Shown here: positions 1 through 8,129 of the stretch, one piece after another
How the letters are laid out: every line of letters begins with the position of its first letter
How positions within the stretch are numbered: position 1 is the stretch's first letter
Source of the DNA: G963662905 sp963676725
GTDB taxonomy: Bacteria > Bacteroidota > Bacteroidia > Bacteroidales > WRLA01
DNA length: 64,000 bases
Direction of reading: 5' to 3'
NCBI GenBank assembly: GCA_963676725.1
Contig: OY781463.1
Location: 434,001 to 498,000, forward strand
Translations under genes and position numbers: made by a program
Notes under the pieces: generated by a model
What the model saw: only the letters and a program-made list of their open reading frames with translations
Told to the model about the DNA's origin: nothing
Database searches by the model: none

Positions 1-1482
1 TTTTTTAGAGCACAATCCATCCGCGAAGGCAGAACCAAAATTGTAGAATACGAAAGGGGTTCTTTAATTAATGATTTTGCGGAAGAAGATACAAACGAAG
101 AAAATGGAACAATAATCACCTTTAGACCCGATGAAGAAATTTTTGGGAATTACCACTATTTATCTGAGCATCTCGAAAAACTCCTTTGGAATTATGCTTT
201 CCTAAATAATGGTTTGTCTGTTTATTATAATGGGGAACGCTTTTATGCGAAAAATGGCCTTACAGACCTGCTTGCAAATAATGTGGGTGAGGACATCCTT
301 TATCCCATTATTCACCTGAATGAAGCGGATTTTGATTTTGCTTTTACTCATGATTCCTCTCATTATGGTGAGGAGTATTATTCCTTTGTAAACGGTCAAC
401 ATACAACACAGGGCGGTACGCATCAGCAGGCCTTTCGCGAAGCAATTGTAAAAACAATACGTGAATTTTTTAATAAAGATTATGATACCAGCGACATCCG
501 AACTTCTATTGTTGCGGCCATCAGTATAAAAGTTCAGGAACCTGTTTTTGAATCACAAACTAAAACAAAGCTGGGTTCAACACATCTTGAAGCCGATGGG
601 CCAACCATTAGAAACTATATCCACGATATCGTGAAACGTCATCTGGATAATTTTTTGCATAAAAACCCGGAAACTGCCGATGTTTTGCAGAAAAAAATCC
701 AACAATCCGAAAAAGAGCGGAAAGAGTTGGCAGGCATTAAAAAGATGGCGAAAGAAAGTATTAAAAAGGCCAGCCTTCATAATAAAAAATTGCGCGATTG
801 CAGAGTACATTATGATACCAACCACGAGCGCCGTATGGAATCCACACTTTTTATTACTGAGGGAGATTCTGCCAGTGGATCCATTACCAAATCAAGGGAT
901 GTAAATACTCAAGCAGTATTTAGCCTCAGGGGTAAGCCCTTAAATTCCTTTGGGAAAAGCAAGAAAATCGTTTATCAAAATGAAGAATTTAACCTCTTGC
1001 AATCTGCTTTAAACCTCGAAGAAGGTGTGGATGGCTTGCGTTATAATTATGTTGTTATTGCTACTGATGCCGATGTGGATGGGATGCATATCCGTCTTCT
1101 ATTGCTCACCTTTTTCCTTCAGTTTTACCCTGATTTGGTGCGCAGTGGGCATATATATATCCTTCAAACCCCACTTTTCCGGGTGAGAAACAAAAAAACA
1201 ACTATTTACTGCTATAATGATATTGAGCGAAACAATGCCCTTAGTCAATTAGGGGCGAAACCGGAAATAACTCGTTTTAAGGGGCTTGGTGAAATTAGTC
1301 CCGGGGAATTCAAGAATTTTATCGGAAAAAATATTCGCCTCGAGCCTGTCCTTCTTAAAAAAGACAAAAGCATTCCTGATTTATTGAAGTTTTATATGGG
1401 GACAAATACTCCGGAACGCCAGACTTTTATTATTGATAATCTTCGCGTTGAGGATGATTTGATTCAGGATAAAGCGAGTTAG
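1..1482 (+). CDS. parE: DNA topoisomerase IV subunit B (ParE), 5'-truncated by the window edge
   Basis: ATPase subunit of topoisomerase IV, which decatenates daughter chromosomes together with ParC. The frame is open from base 1, so 493 C-terminal residues are present; most of the GHKL ATP-binding domain lies outside the window. What is visible is the end of the transducer domain and the whole TOPRIM region, with FITEGDSASG (catalytic Glu), TDADVDG (metal-binding acidic residues) and PEITRFKGLGE. The runs RGKPLNSFGKSKK and QTPLFRVRNKK are, from memory of the family, characteristic of Bacteroidota ParE rather than GyrB; GyrB is the alternative. A TTG at 214 is internal and not the start. The TAG stop abuts the next ATG with no gap, so the next gene is probably co-transcribed and translationally coupled. 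Confidence 0.9.
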   Translation, partial: FFRAQSIREGRTKIVEYERGSLINDFAEEDTNEENGTIITFRPDEEIFGNYHYLSEHLEKLLWNYAFLNNGLSVYYNGERFYAKNGLTDLLANNVGEDILYPIIHLNEADFDFAFTHDSSHYGEEYYSFVNGQHTTQGGTHQQAFREAIVKTIREFFNKDYDTSDIRTSIVAAISIKVQEPVFESQTKTKLGSTHLEADGPTIRNYIHDIVKRHLDNFLHKNPETADVLQKKIQQSEKERKELAGIKKMAKESIKKASLHNKKLRDCRVHYDTNHERRMESTLFITEGDSASGSITKSRDVNTQAVFSLRGKPLNSFGKSKKIVYQNEEFNLLQSALNLEEGVDGLRYNYVVIATDADVDGMHIRLLLLTFFLQFYPDLVRSGHIYILQTPLFRVRNKKTTIYCYNDIERNNALSQLGAKPEITRFKGLGEISPGEFKNFIGKNIRLEPVLLKKDKSIPDLLKFYMGTNTPERQTFIIDNLRVEDDLIQDKAS

Positions 1483-3711
1483 ATGAAGAATTTGCCTGTT
1501 TATCTCGACTATAACGCCACGACACCAATTGATCAGGAAGTAATGGCGGCAATGAAGCCTTTCTTTGAATCCTATTTTGGAAATCCTTCCAGTACACATC
1601 TGTTTGGTGTTGAGGCACGTAAGGCGGTAGAAAATGCCCGCGCAGAAGTAGCAGCCTTGATCAATGCTCATGCCGATGAAGTGGTTTTTACAAGCGGAGG
1701 AACAGAATCAAATAATTATGCAATTAAAGGCGCTGCTTATGCGCTCCGTTCTAAAGGCAGGCATATTATTACTACTGCAATTGAACATCCTGCTGTGCTG
1801 GAAGTGTGTCGCTTTCTTCAAAATGAAGGTTTTGACCTGAGTATTATTCCCGTAGATGAGTTTGGGATTGTTCAAACGCTTGCTTTAAAAGAAGCAGTAC
1901 GAGACGATACTATCCTGATTTCTGTGATGCATGCCAATAATGAAACCGGAAGCATTCAGCCCATTGAAGAGATTGGTGCTTTTGCCCGTGCACATGGCAT
2001 TTTACTGCATGTGGATGCAGCTCAGTCCCTCGGAAAAATCCCTGTCGATGTTGTGGCTATGAATGCAGATTTATTGTCTATTGCCGGTCATAAACTCTAT
2101 GCGCCAAAAGGAATTGGGGCATTGTATGTCAGGCGTTCTGTGCGGCTCGAGAAATTAATGCATGGCGCAGATCATGAACAAAATAGAAGAGCAGGAACAG
2201 AAAATGTTCTGGAAATTTCAGGGCTGGGAGCTGCTTGTCGTATTGCACATCGTGATTTGAAAAGCCACGCAGCGCATTATAAGCAGATGCGCGATGCTTT
2301 ATATCTTGAGCTGCAGGATTCTCCTGTGGAAACAAAACTCAATGGCCATCCCGAGAAAAGGCTTCCTAATACATTAAATATCAGTTTTAAGAATATTGAA
2401 GCAAATACTTTATTGTCCGCATTAAATAATGTGGCTGCTTCTGCCGGAGCTGCTTGTCATGCCGAAGATGTTACCGTAAGTCATGTGCTTGAAGCGATGG
2501 GTCTTCCATTGGAATTTGCCATGGGTACTTTGAGGTTTTCGACAGGAAGGGCTACTACGATCGAGGATATTAAGGCCGCATCAAAAGATATTTTAACGCA
2601 GCTAAAGGCTCTTGCCCCAACGAGCGAAGAGGAAGTCTGCGAAATTGTGGATACAAATGAAGAGATTAAGCTGACTCGTTATACCCATGGTTTGGGCTGT
2701 GCATGTAAATTGCGCCCTCAGGCATTGGAATCAGTATTAAAAAATGTGAAATCACTGCTGCCTAAGGATCCACGCGTGCTTGTGGATGCAGATCAGGCTG
2801 ATGACGCGGCAGTTTATCTGATTTCAGAGGATGTGGCAATTGTAGAAACGCTGGATTTTTTCACGCCTGTTGTTGATGATCCTTATACATTTGGTGCTGT
2901 TGCTGCTGCAAATGCCCTGAGCGATATTTATGCTATGGGGGCAAAGCCTCTTTTTGCATTAAACATCGTTGGGTTTCCTTCAAATAGACTTCCCTTAAAA
3001 GTGCTGGAAGATATACTAAAAGGTGCTGCCGATAAAGCTGCAGAAGCGGGAATTCCTGTTCTTGGAGGCCATACAGTGGATGATACGGAGCCAAAGTTTG
3101 GTATGTGCGTTACCGGCAGTGTGCATCCTGATAAAATATTGAAGAACAGTGGGGTACAAGAAGGTGATGTTTTAGTGCTTACTAAGAAATTGGGCACCGG
3201 AATTTTAAGTACCGCAGCAAAACGCTCCTTATTGTCGGAAGAGGAGAAGAGGGCTTTAAGTTTAAGCATGAGTAGCTTAAATAGTTATCCCGCGAATATT
3301 ATGTCTGCATTTCCTGTACATGCCTGCACCGATGTTACTGGTTTTGGCCTGCTTGGTCATATGGGCGAAATGTTGCAGGCTTCCGAGATGGATGCTGAAG
3401 TTTATCCAAAGGAATCGGTTTTTATGCCTCGGGCAATTGAATTGGCCAATGCGGGAATTATTCCAGGGGGGACCAAAGACAATATGGCATTTCTTGGTGA
3501 GCGTTTGCAATGGGATGATGATGTGCCGGAAGCGGTGCGCTATCTGCTTTGCGATGCCCAAACCAGCGGCGGTCTTTTGATTTCCCTTCCTGAGAAAGAT
3601 GCTGCAAACCTGAGTGAAAAATTGCAAGAGGCCAATATTTTTGCCTATGTGATTGCAGGGAACATAAAAAAAGGGAGCGGTAAAATGTTTTCCCGTTCCC
3701 TTTATCTCTAA
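1483..3711 (+). CDS. selD: Fused cysteine desulfurase (NifS/IscS-like) and selenophosphate synthetase (SelD)
   Basis: A 742-residue two-domain protein. Residues 1-385 are a class V aminotransferase-fold cysteine desulfurase, with HANNETG, HVDAAQS, the PLP lysine in SIAGHK (Lys204) and the persulfide cysteine in AGAACHAED (Cys325). Residues about 395-742 are SelD, with the N-terminal catalytic loop GLGCACK (Cys406 and Lys409, matching Cys17 and Lys20 of E. coli SelD), the acidic DDAAVY motif, GGHTVDD and TDVTGFGLLGH. SelD makes selenophosphate from selenide and ATP; a NifS-like enzyme can release selenium or sulfur from (seleno)cysteine, so the fusion suggests channelled delivery. The SelD cysteine is encoded as Cys, so no UGA recoding is needed. 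It starts directly at the parE stop. No selA, selB or selU is in the window, so the end use (Sec or selenouridine) is unknown. Confidence 0.95.
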   Translation: MKNLPVYLDYNATTPIDQEVMAAMKPFFESYFGNPSSTHLFGVEARKAVENARAEVAALINAHADEVVFTSGGTESNNYAIKGAAYALRSKGRHIITTAIEHPAVLEVCRFLQNEGFDLSIIPVDEFGIVQTLALKEAVRDDTILISVMHANNETGSIQPIEEIGAFARAHGILLHVDAAQSLGKIPVDVVAMNADLLSIAGHKLYAPKGIGALYVRRSVRLEKLMHGADHEQNRRAGTENVLEISGLGAACRIAHRDLKSHAAHYKQMRDALYLELQDSPVETKLNGHPEKRLPNTLNISFKNIEANTLLSALNNVAASAGAACHAEDVTVSHVLEAMGLPLEFAMGTLRFSTGRATTIEDIKAASKDILTQLKALAPTSEEEVCEIVDTNEEIKLTRYTHGLGCACKLRPQALESVLKNVKSLLPKDPRVLVDADQADDAAVYLISEDVAIVETLDFFTPVVDDPYTFGAVAAANALSDIYAMGAKPLFALNIVGFPSNRLPLKVLEDILKGAADKAAEAGIPVLGGHTVDDTEPKFGMCVTGSVHPDKILKNSGVQEGDVLVLTKKLGTGILSTAAKRSLLSEEEKRALSLSMSSLNSYPANIMSAFPVHACTDVTGFGLLGHMGEMLQASEMDAEVYPKESVFMPRAIELANAGIIPGGTKDNMAFLGERLQWDDDVPEAVRYLLCDAQTSGGLLISLPEKDAANLSEKLQEANIFAYVIAGNIKKGSGKMFSRSLYL
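3670..3706. terminator. Hairpin terminator overlapping the 3' end of selD
   Basis: AAAGGGAGCGG (3670-3680) pairs with CCGTTCCCTTT (3693-3703), one G-U pair, 12-nt loop. It is A-rich before and T-rich after, so it could end transcripts from both the selD side and the convergent small gene. It lies inside the last selD codons. Confidence 0.6.
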
Positions 3712-3728
3712 TGTCAAATAAATGACTT

Positions 3729-3935
3729 TTATCCCTGATCAACAAAAGCCTCTTTTGCTTTATCCCATTTGATATAAGATACTGATGGGTTTTTTGCAAC
3801 GAAAATGAGGTACTTCTCCGCCATTTCCGGGCTCCTTTTCAGGAAGTTTTCGTAGGTAAGCCTTTTCCCTTTGTGTTTTTGGACTTGTTCCAGTCCGATT
3901 GATTTGAAATTCTTTTTTCCAAATAAGCCGATCAT
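3729..3935 (-). CDS. Small uncharacterised protein (68 aa)
   Basis: I do not recognise the family. The frame continues upstream to 4067, but the ATG at 3935 is preferred because a good Bacteroidota promoter (-7 at 3953-3960) would start transcription just upstream of it. The product begins MIGLFGKKNF and is basic, with no signal peptide or membrane segment; the C-terminal half (KRSPEMAEKYLIFVAK) looks helical. It is convergent with the selD fusion and separated from it by 17 nt, with a shared terminator hairpin. Confidence 0.6.
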   Translation of the reverse strand: MIGLFGKKNFKSIGLEQVQKHKGKRLTYENFLKRSPEMAEKYLIFVAKNPSVSYIKWDKAKEAFVDQG

Positions 3936-3952
3936 GTCTAATTGATTTTTTA

Positions 3953-3983
3953 CAAAAGTACAGCGCATTTTTATACAATGCAA
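3953..3983 (-). promoter_or_regulatory. Bacteroidota-type promoter for the 68-aa gene
   Basis: On the minus strand the -7 element TACTTTTG (3953-3960) is preceded at 20 nt by TTG (3981-3983), a full match to the TTG-N20-TAnnTTTG pattern. It lies 17 nt upstream of the ATG at 3935 and fixes that start. Confidence 0.65.
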
Positions 3984-4267
3984 GAAATTTTTGAGATAAT
4001 GTATGAAGCAGCCATTTTTTGGGTCGAAATGGCCATATTTTATGACGAACTCAATTATATTGCTCATGTCAAGTGTTCAGAAAATCAATATTTTCTTTCA
4101 ATTTTTGAATTGTAAGTGAGTATTCATCGAAAATAAATGCATAAAAACGCGCCCGATTTTGGGTGTATTGTCAATATTCTGAATTTTTTACGCTTATTGG
4201 AATTTATTATACATCATTAGGAAAACGGGTATGAGTCTTTGGCAATTATAGGAATAATGCAGTGTGT
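3984..4267. other. Intergenic region with nothing recognised
   Basis: An AT-rich spacer between the small gene's promoter and the 3' end of the flippase gene. I see no convincing ORF, RNA or strong hairpin in it. The longer frame upstream of 3935 runs through part of it but lacks a plausible start context. Confidence 0.5.
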
Positions 4268-5539
4268 CTAATTATTTTTAATTAATTGATAATAAATGCT
4301 TTGCAGTGTTTTAATGTCTTTTTTCGAGGGAATAAAATCCATAATATGCGGACTTGCAAGTCGAAAAAACATGACCCATTGAAAAACCAGGGAACAAAAA
4401 TATGCTGCTGAGGTTGCTAGGGCTGCCCCTGCAAGCCCAAATTCTGGGATGATCACAAATCCCCCAATCGCAATGCCTGTTAGGCCAATAGCTGATGCAA
4501 TTGTATTAATAAATGGACGGCCGGTGCCACTAAAATAATGTGAAAAGATCATCGATGCCGAAATACTTAGGATGCCGGGAGAGAGATAAAATATTATTTG
4601 TTGTACATGATGAAATTCTGCACCAAAAACTGCCACAAAAAACATTTCCGGGATCAGCAATAAAAAGCAAATCATCAAAAAGGTAATAAAGACCGTAAAT
4701 TTTAATAAGCTAATCGTTAAGTTTTTGGCATATTCAGGCTCTGTGTTGCCGGAAATTCTGGCGTATTGAACTAAACTAACACTCTTGCCAACAAGCCACA
4801 TCCCTTCACTGAGTTTTACACCAACATCAAAGTGTCCGAGGCTCTTAAGCCCTAAATATTGTTTCACAATATAATAGGCCAAACGATTATTCAGTAATTG
4901 AAAAATCGCAGCAAGTTGTACCATAAAACCGTAACGGAAGATCTGAATACTGTCTTGCCTGAGGATTTTTGGATTCCAGCCGCTTATCTTGCCTAAAGTC
5001 TTTGAGGCAGCAAAAAGAAGCATAATCGAATAGCCTACGAAAAGTGCCCGAATATATACTGCAACATCTTTTTCTTCTGCAATAAAAATATAATAAGCAA
5101 GCGTGCCTAATGTCGCCAGAATTTGCAAAATAGAAATAATATTGAACAGCTTAATGCGCTCCTTGCCTAAAAGCCACATCTGATGAATCTGTCCTAATGA
5201 TAGAATCAGGGATAAGGCTAAAACCTCGTACACATATTCCGGAGGAAATAGTTTGAGATGATACATAATAAGTGTGCCTCCAAGGGAGGAAATAATGCAC
5301 CATGTATAGGAAATTAAGATGAGGTTGGCTGTGGGGATGCGAGTGATATAATAAACAATGGGCGCGCCTCCTGCCAGGCTGTTGATGTTTTGGATAATGG
5401 CAACTGCCAGTACAATCAGGCTGATTGTGCCTACGGCTTCTGCACCCAATTGCTTGGCTATAATTCCAAGGATCACAAGACTAAGGGCTGCATTCAGAAA
5501 ACGCGCGGTGGCTGTACCAAATATTTTTTTTATCATCAT
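4268..5539 (-). CDS. Wzx-type oligosaccharide flippase / polysaccharide biosynthesis protein
   Basis: A 423-residue multi-pass membrane protein with about 12 predicted hydrophobic segments spread over its whole length, beginning with TARFLNAALSLVILGIIAKQ, the N-terminal pattern of the polysaccharide flippase family (MATE/MOP superfamily). Such proteins translocate lipid-linked oligosaccharides to the periplasmic face of the inner membrane. The MMIKKIF start lies 10 nt from a TATCTTTG -7 element, so the mRNA would have almost no leader. It shares the island with a GT4 glycosyltransferase, a methyltransferase and a formyltransferase-like fusion, which fits surface-glycan export. The substrate cannot be inferred. 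Confidence 0.8.
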   Translation of the reverse strand: MMIKKIFGTATARFLNAALSLVILGIIAKQLGAEAVGTISLIVLAVAIIQNINSLAGGAPIVYYITRIPTANLILISYTWCIISSLGGTLIMYHLKLFPPEYVYEVLALSLILSLGQIHQMWLLGKERIKLFNIISILQILATLGTLAYYIFIAEEKDVAVYIRALFVGYSIMLLFAASKTLGKISGWNPKILRQDSIQIFRYGFMVQLAAIFQLLNNRLAYYIVKQYLGLKSLGHFDVGVKLSEGMWLVGKSVSLVQYARISGNTEPEYAKNLTISLLKFTVFITFLMICFLLLIPEMFFVAVFGAEFHHVQQIIFYLSPGILSISASMIFSHYFSGTGRPFINTIASAIGLTGIAIGGFVIIPEFGLAGAALATSAAYFCSLVFQWVMFFRLASPHIMDFIPSKKDIKTLQSIYYQLIKNN

Positions 5540-5549
5540 ATCGCTGGTG

Positions 5550-5557
5550 CAAAGATA
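5550..5557 (-). promoter_or_regulatory. -7 element for the flippase gene
   Basis: Minus-strand TATCTTTG only 10 nt upstream of the ATG, giving a predicted leader of a few nucleotides or none. No clear -33 TTG was seen. Confidence 0.5.
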
Positions 5558-5622
5558 GGGGATTTATAAGCTGAATGAATCGAACATCCTTCTGTATTAA
5601 ACCACCGTATCTGATAAAACTT

Positions 5623-5630
5623 TAACTTTG
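5623..5630 (+). promoter_or_regulatory. -7 element for the methyltransferase gene
   Basis: Plus-strand TAACTTTG, 65 nt upstream of the GTG at 5696 and divergent from the flippase promoter. The -33 region is not obvious. Confidence 0.45.
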
Positions 5631-5695
5631 CATACTTATTGCATTTGGATTGCTGACGCATTGCAGCATAACAAAAGGCGTACAAAATTTTAGGC

Positions 5696-6457
5696 GTGAA
5701 AAAATTCCTTTTTTCTCTCTTGTTTTCTTACCTGAACAATTTTTTGTTCAACCCATCCGGACGTTTAATTCAGCGCAATCTGAGGAATGTAGCAGTGCAT
5801 TTTCGTGGTAAAATTTTGGATGTTGGTGCAGGGGACAAGCCCTATAGAAAAATATTTTCCAAGGTTCAGGAATATCATGCTACAAATACCCGTCGACATT
5901 ATCAACTAAATCATCTTCAGCCGGATACTGACACTGATTTCTGGATTGAGGATGCTTCATGCCTGCCTTTTGCAGCAAATACTTACGATGGTCTTTTGTG
6001 TTTTCAGGTATTATCAGTGATCAAAGAACCGGAGCTTTTCTTCTCGGAAATGAAGCGTGTTCTGAAACCGGGATCCCCTGTGCTTCTTACAACGGATTTT
6101 TTATATGCCCTTTGGAGCAAGGAAGATGTGATGCGCCATACAATAAATCATTTGGAATTAATGGCTGAACAAAATGGCTTTGAAGTAATCGAACGGGCTA
6201 GTCTTGGAGGTTTTCTGACGGTTCAATATAGTTTATTGGCTCGTTTTCTAAAACATTATCCCTCACGATTTACAGAGCATGGCTGGTTGCTCCGGTATTT
6301 TCCGGGCTACATACTATATTCTCTTATGCTAATGATGGTGCCAATGATCAGTTTGTTTGGTTTTTTAGCATATCTGATGGAGAAATCACAAAAGGACGAA
6401 TTTACATTTACTCCAAATCAAATGGTTTTTTTGCGCAAAAGGAGCTCTAATGTTTAA
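5696..6457 (+). CDS. Class I SAM-dependent methyltransferase with a C-terminal membrane segment
   Basis: 253 residues from a GTG start. Motif I for S-adenosylmethionine binding is ILDVGAGDKPYR (about residue 41), followed by the acidic loop and a post-I region (DASCLPFAANTYDGLLCFQVL) and EMKRVLKPGSPVLL, the pattern of the Methyltransf_11 group. A hydrophobic stretch near the C-terminus (YILYSLMLMMVPMISLFGF) suggests membrane attachment. Its location among glycan genes points to methylation of a sugar or lipid intermediate, but the substrate is an inference only. It runs convergently into the next gene, overlapping it by 11 nt. Confidence 0.75.
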   Translation: MKKFLFSLLFSYLNNFLFNPSGRLIQRNLRNVAVHFRGKILDVGAGDKPYRKIFSKVQEYHATNTRRHYQLNHLQPDTDTDFWIEDASCLPFAANTYDGLLCFQVLSVIKEPELFFSEMKRVLKPGSPVLLTTDFLYALWSKEDVMRHTINHLELMAEQNGFEVIERASLGGFLTVQYSLLARFLKHYPSRFTEHGWLLRYFPGYILYSLMLMMVPMISLFGFLAYLMEKSQKDEFTFTPNQMVFLRKRSSNV

Positions 6458-8129
6458 TCTTTAATTTTTCAAGTAATTTGTTTCGGAAGTTATAACTATT
6501 GTAGCGATAGCATTTTAGATCGCATACATGATAGTTTTTGCTGCTGCCTAAAGTGTGCAAGCCTTTATTGAATGTATTATGCTTGTCCGGAACGATTTCA
6601 GCAAAAACTTTTTCCTGAAAGGCTATGGGCGATAAATTTTCAATCTCCATAATTTCCAGTTTCGATCCGTAGCTTTCGGCACAATTTTGCGCTGGGCGCA
6701 GGATTTTTCCCCCCATTTTAATAAAATTGCCCCCGGGTCGTGCAGAGCGTATGTCTTGCTTTACAGGATTGTTCGCATGTGGCTGGTAAGTCCCTGTCAA
6801 TTCTTTAGAATAATAAATATGCAACTCATAATTACTGGCTCCGGGAACAGTGAAAAACAAATACCACATTCCTTTATAATGAAGCAATGAAGCATCAATA
6901 CAAGCCCGATTTTCAATCAGACTTTTTATAAAGCGTAGCTCTTGTTGCGCAGGCAAATATTCATAAAGCTCGAGCTGGTTTGCTTGTGCATTTTCGGGCA
7001 TACAGTAAAATTTGCCCTCATTTTCAAAGCAAAAAGGATAGGCCAAATGCGTAGTTTTCTCTAAAAGGTCTTTTTTGGGTTGCCACTGTTTGTGTTCCTT
7101 ATTATATATATAGCCGCAAATTTTGCCTTTTTGATGCCGATAATCATAATCCTCAAAAAGCAAATGCAGCTCCTCGGCTGTTTCAAATAAAAAAGGGTCC
7201 GCATGATAGCAGGCGTGGCGCGGTGGCGGCGGTAACATTAAATCAGACTGCTGAATTGTTTTGTCGCTTACTTGCGGATCACGGGGGAAAACGCCAATGC
7301 GCCAATCTTCGGGCGAGAATAATTCATGCAGATGCAGCCCAATTCTGTTTTTGATGATTTTTCCAAAAAAACGGAGCATTTGTGAATTTGTTGGCAGATA
7401 ATAGAATTTTCCAATCTTCTTCGGTGCTAGCAGTTTATCTGGGTCTGTATTACCATTGTTGATGTCGGCGCATACTTGCAATGGCCACGCTGCAGAATTA
7501 AAATAGGCATTGTTCAGGTTTTCTTTCCACGAATGTTTTATTGTCGGGAAAAAGCCCTTGCGCAATACAGGGCCTCCATCAATTGTTGGACTAAGCTTTT
7601 GCAAAATGGCAGCATTAACAGCATCGTTTTTATAGATTTCCCAAAAATTACTTGGCACGCCCCTATATATTTCATTATCATCGTGATGATAGGACCATAA
7701 ACCATAGGGAGCCACATTGAGTATTTCCCCGGCGAGGATTCCAAATCCAAAGCGGAGCAAGAAATCCGGCTGACATTCTTTTATGGTTGCAATATCTTGA
7801 TCGCTAAAATAATAGGCTCGTTTTTTGCGTTCGGGTATGCTTTTTAATACAGGAATATTTTGGAATTCAGTGGAAAGATCCGTGTTTGATTTTGCCGTAG
7901 GATGGAACAGAAACCGCTGGTATATGCGGTAAATCATCTTTTTATAAGGGTACTTCTTGAGTTTTGAAGTGGTTGGTTTTTTTGTTGCCTCACTATCATC
8001 CATAATAATGATCGTTAAACGAATCCCCCCGTTCAATAACTGATTAATGCAATCGGCCTGCCATTGTTGAAGGCTGTAGGAATTGCAAAGAAGAGCAAAA
8101 GTTTCGATTTTTTTTGTTCCTGATCTCAT
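6447..8129 (-). CDS. Formyltransferase-like domain fused to a GINT1-like (GH43-like propeller) domain
   Basis: A 560-residue fusion. Residues about 110-200 resemble the formyl-transferase fold: SYHHDDNEIYRG at 146-157 aligns with the NxHxSLLPxxRG motif and TIDGGP with the downstream catalytic Asp (Asp184). The catalytic Asn position is Ser146, while His148 and Asp184 are kept. Residues about 275-540 resemble the N-terminal domain of plant glucosamine inositolphosphorylceramide transferases, with repeated motifs such as HADPFLFE and EDYDYR typical of a five-bladed GH43-like fold. Its start overlaps the upstream glycosyltransferase stop by 4 nt (ATGA), so the two are coupled. A role in modifying a glycan or glycolipid is likely, but the reaction is unknown. 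Confidence 0.7.
   Translation of the reverse strand: MRSGTKKIETFALLCNSYSLQQWQADCINQLLNGGIRLTIIIMDDSEATKKPTTSKLKKYPYKKMIYRIYQRFLFHPTAKSNTDLSTEFQNIPVLKSIPERKKRAYYFSDQDIATIKECQPDFLLRFGFGILAGEILNVAPYGLWSYHHDDNEIYRGVPSNFWEIYKNDAVNAAILQKLSPTIDGGPVLRKGFFPTIKHSWKENLNNAYFNSAAWPLQVCADINNGNTDPDKLLAPKKIGKFYYLPTNSQMLRFFGKIIKNRIGLHLHELFSPEDWRIGVFPRDPQVSDKTIQQSDLMLPPPPRHACYHADPFLFETAEELHLLFEDYDYRHQKGKICGYIYNKEHKQWQPKKDLLEKTTHLAYPFCFENEGKFYCMPENAQANQLELYEYLPAQQELRFIKSLIENRACIDASLLHYKGMWYLFFTVPGASNYELHIYYSKELTGTYQPHANNPVKQDIRSARPGGNFIKMGGKILRPAQNCAESYGSKLEIMEIENLSPIAFQEKVFAEIVPDKHNTFNKGLHTLGSSKNYHVCDLKCYRYNSYNFRNKLLEKLKIKH

Noticed and set aside
2698..2709. Possible selenocysteine (UGA) in SelD
   Set aside because: The codon is TGT (Cys406) with normal Lys409, so no recoding is needed.
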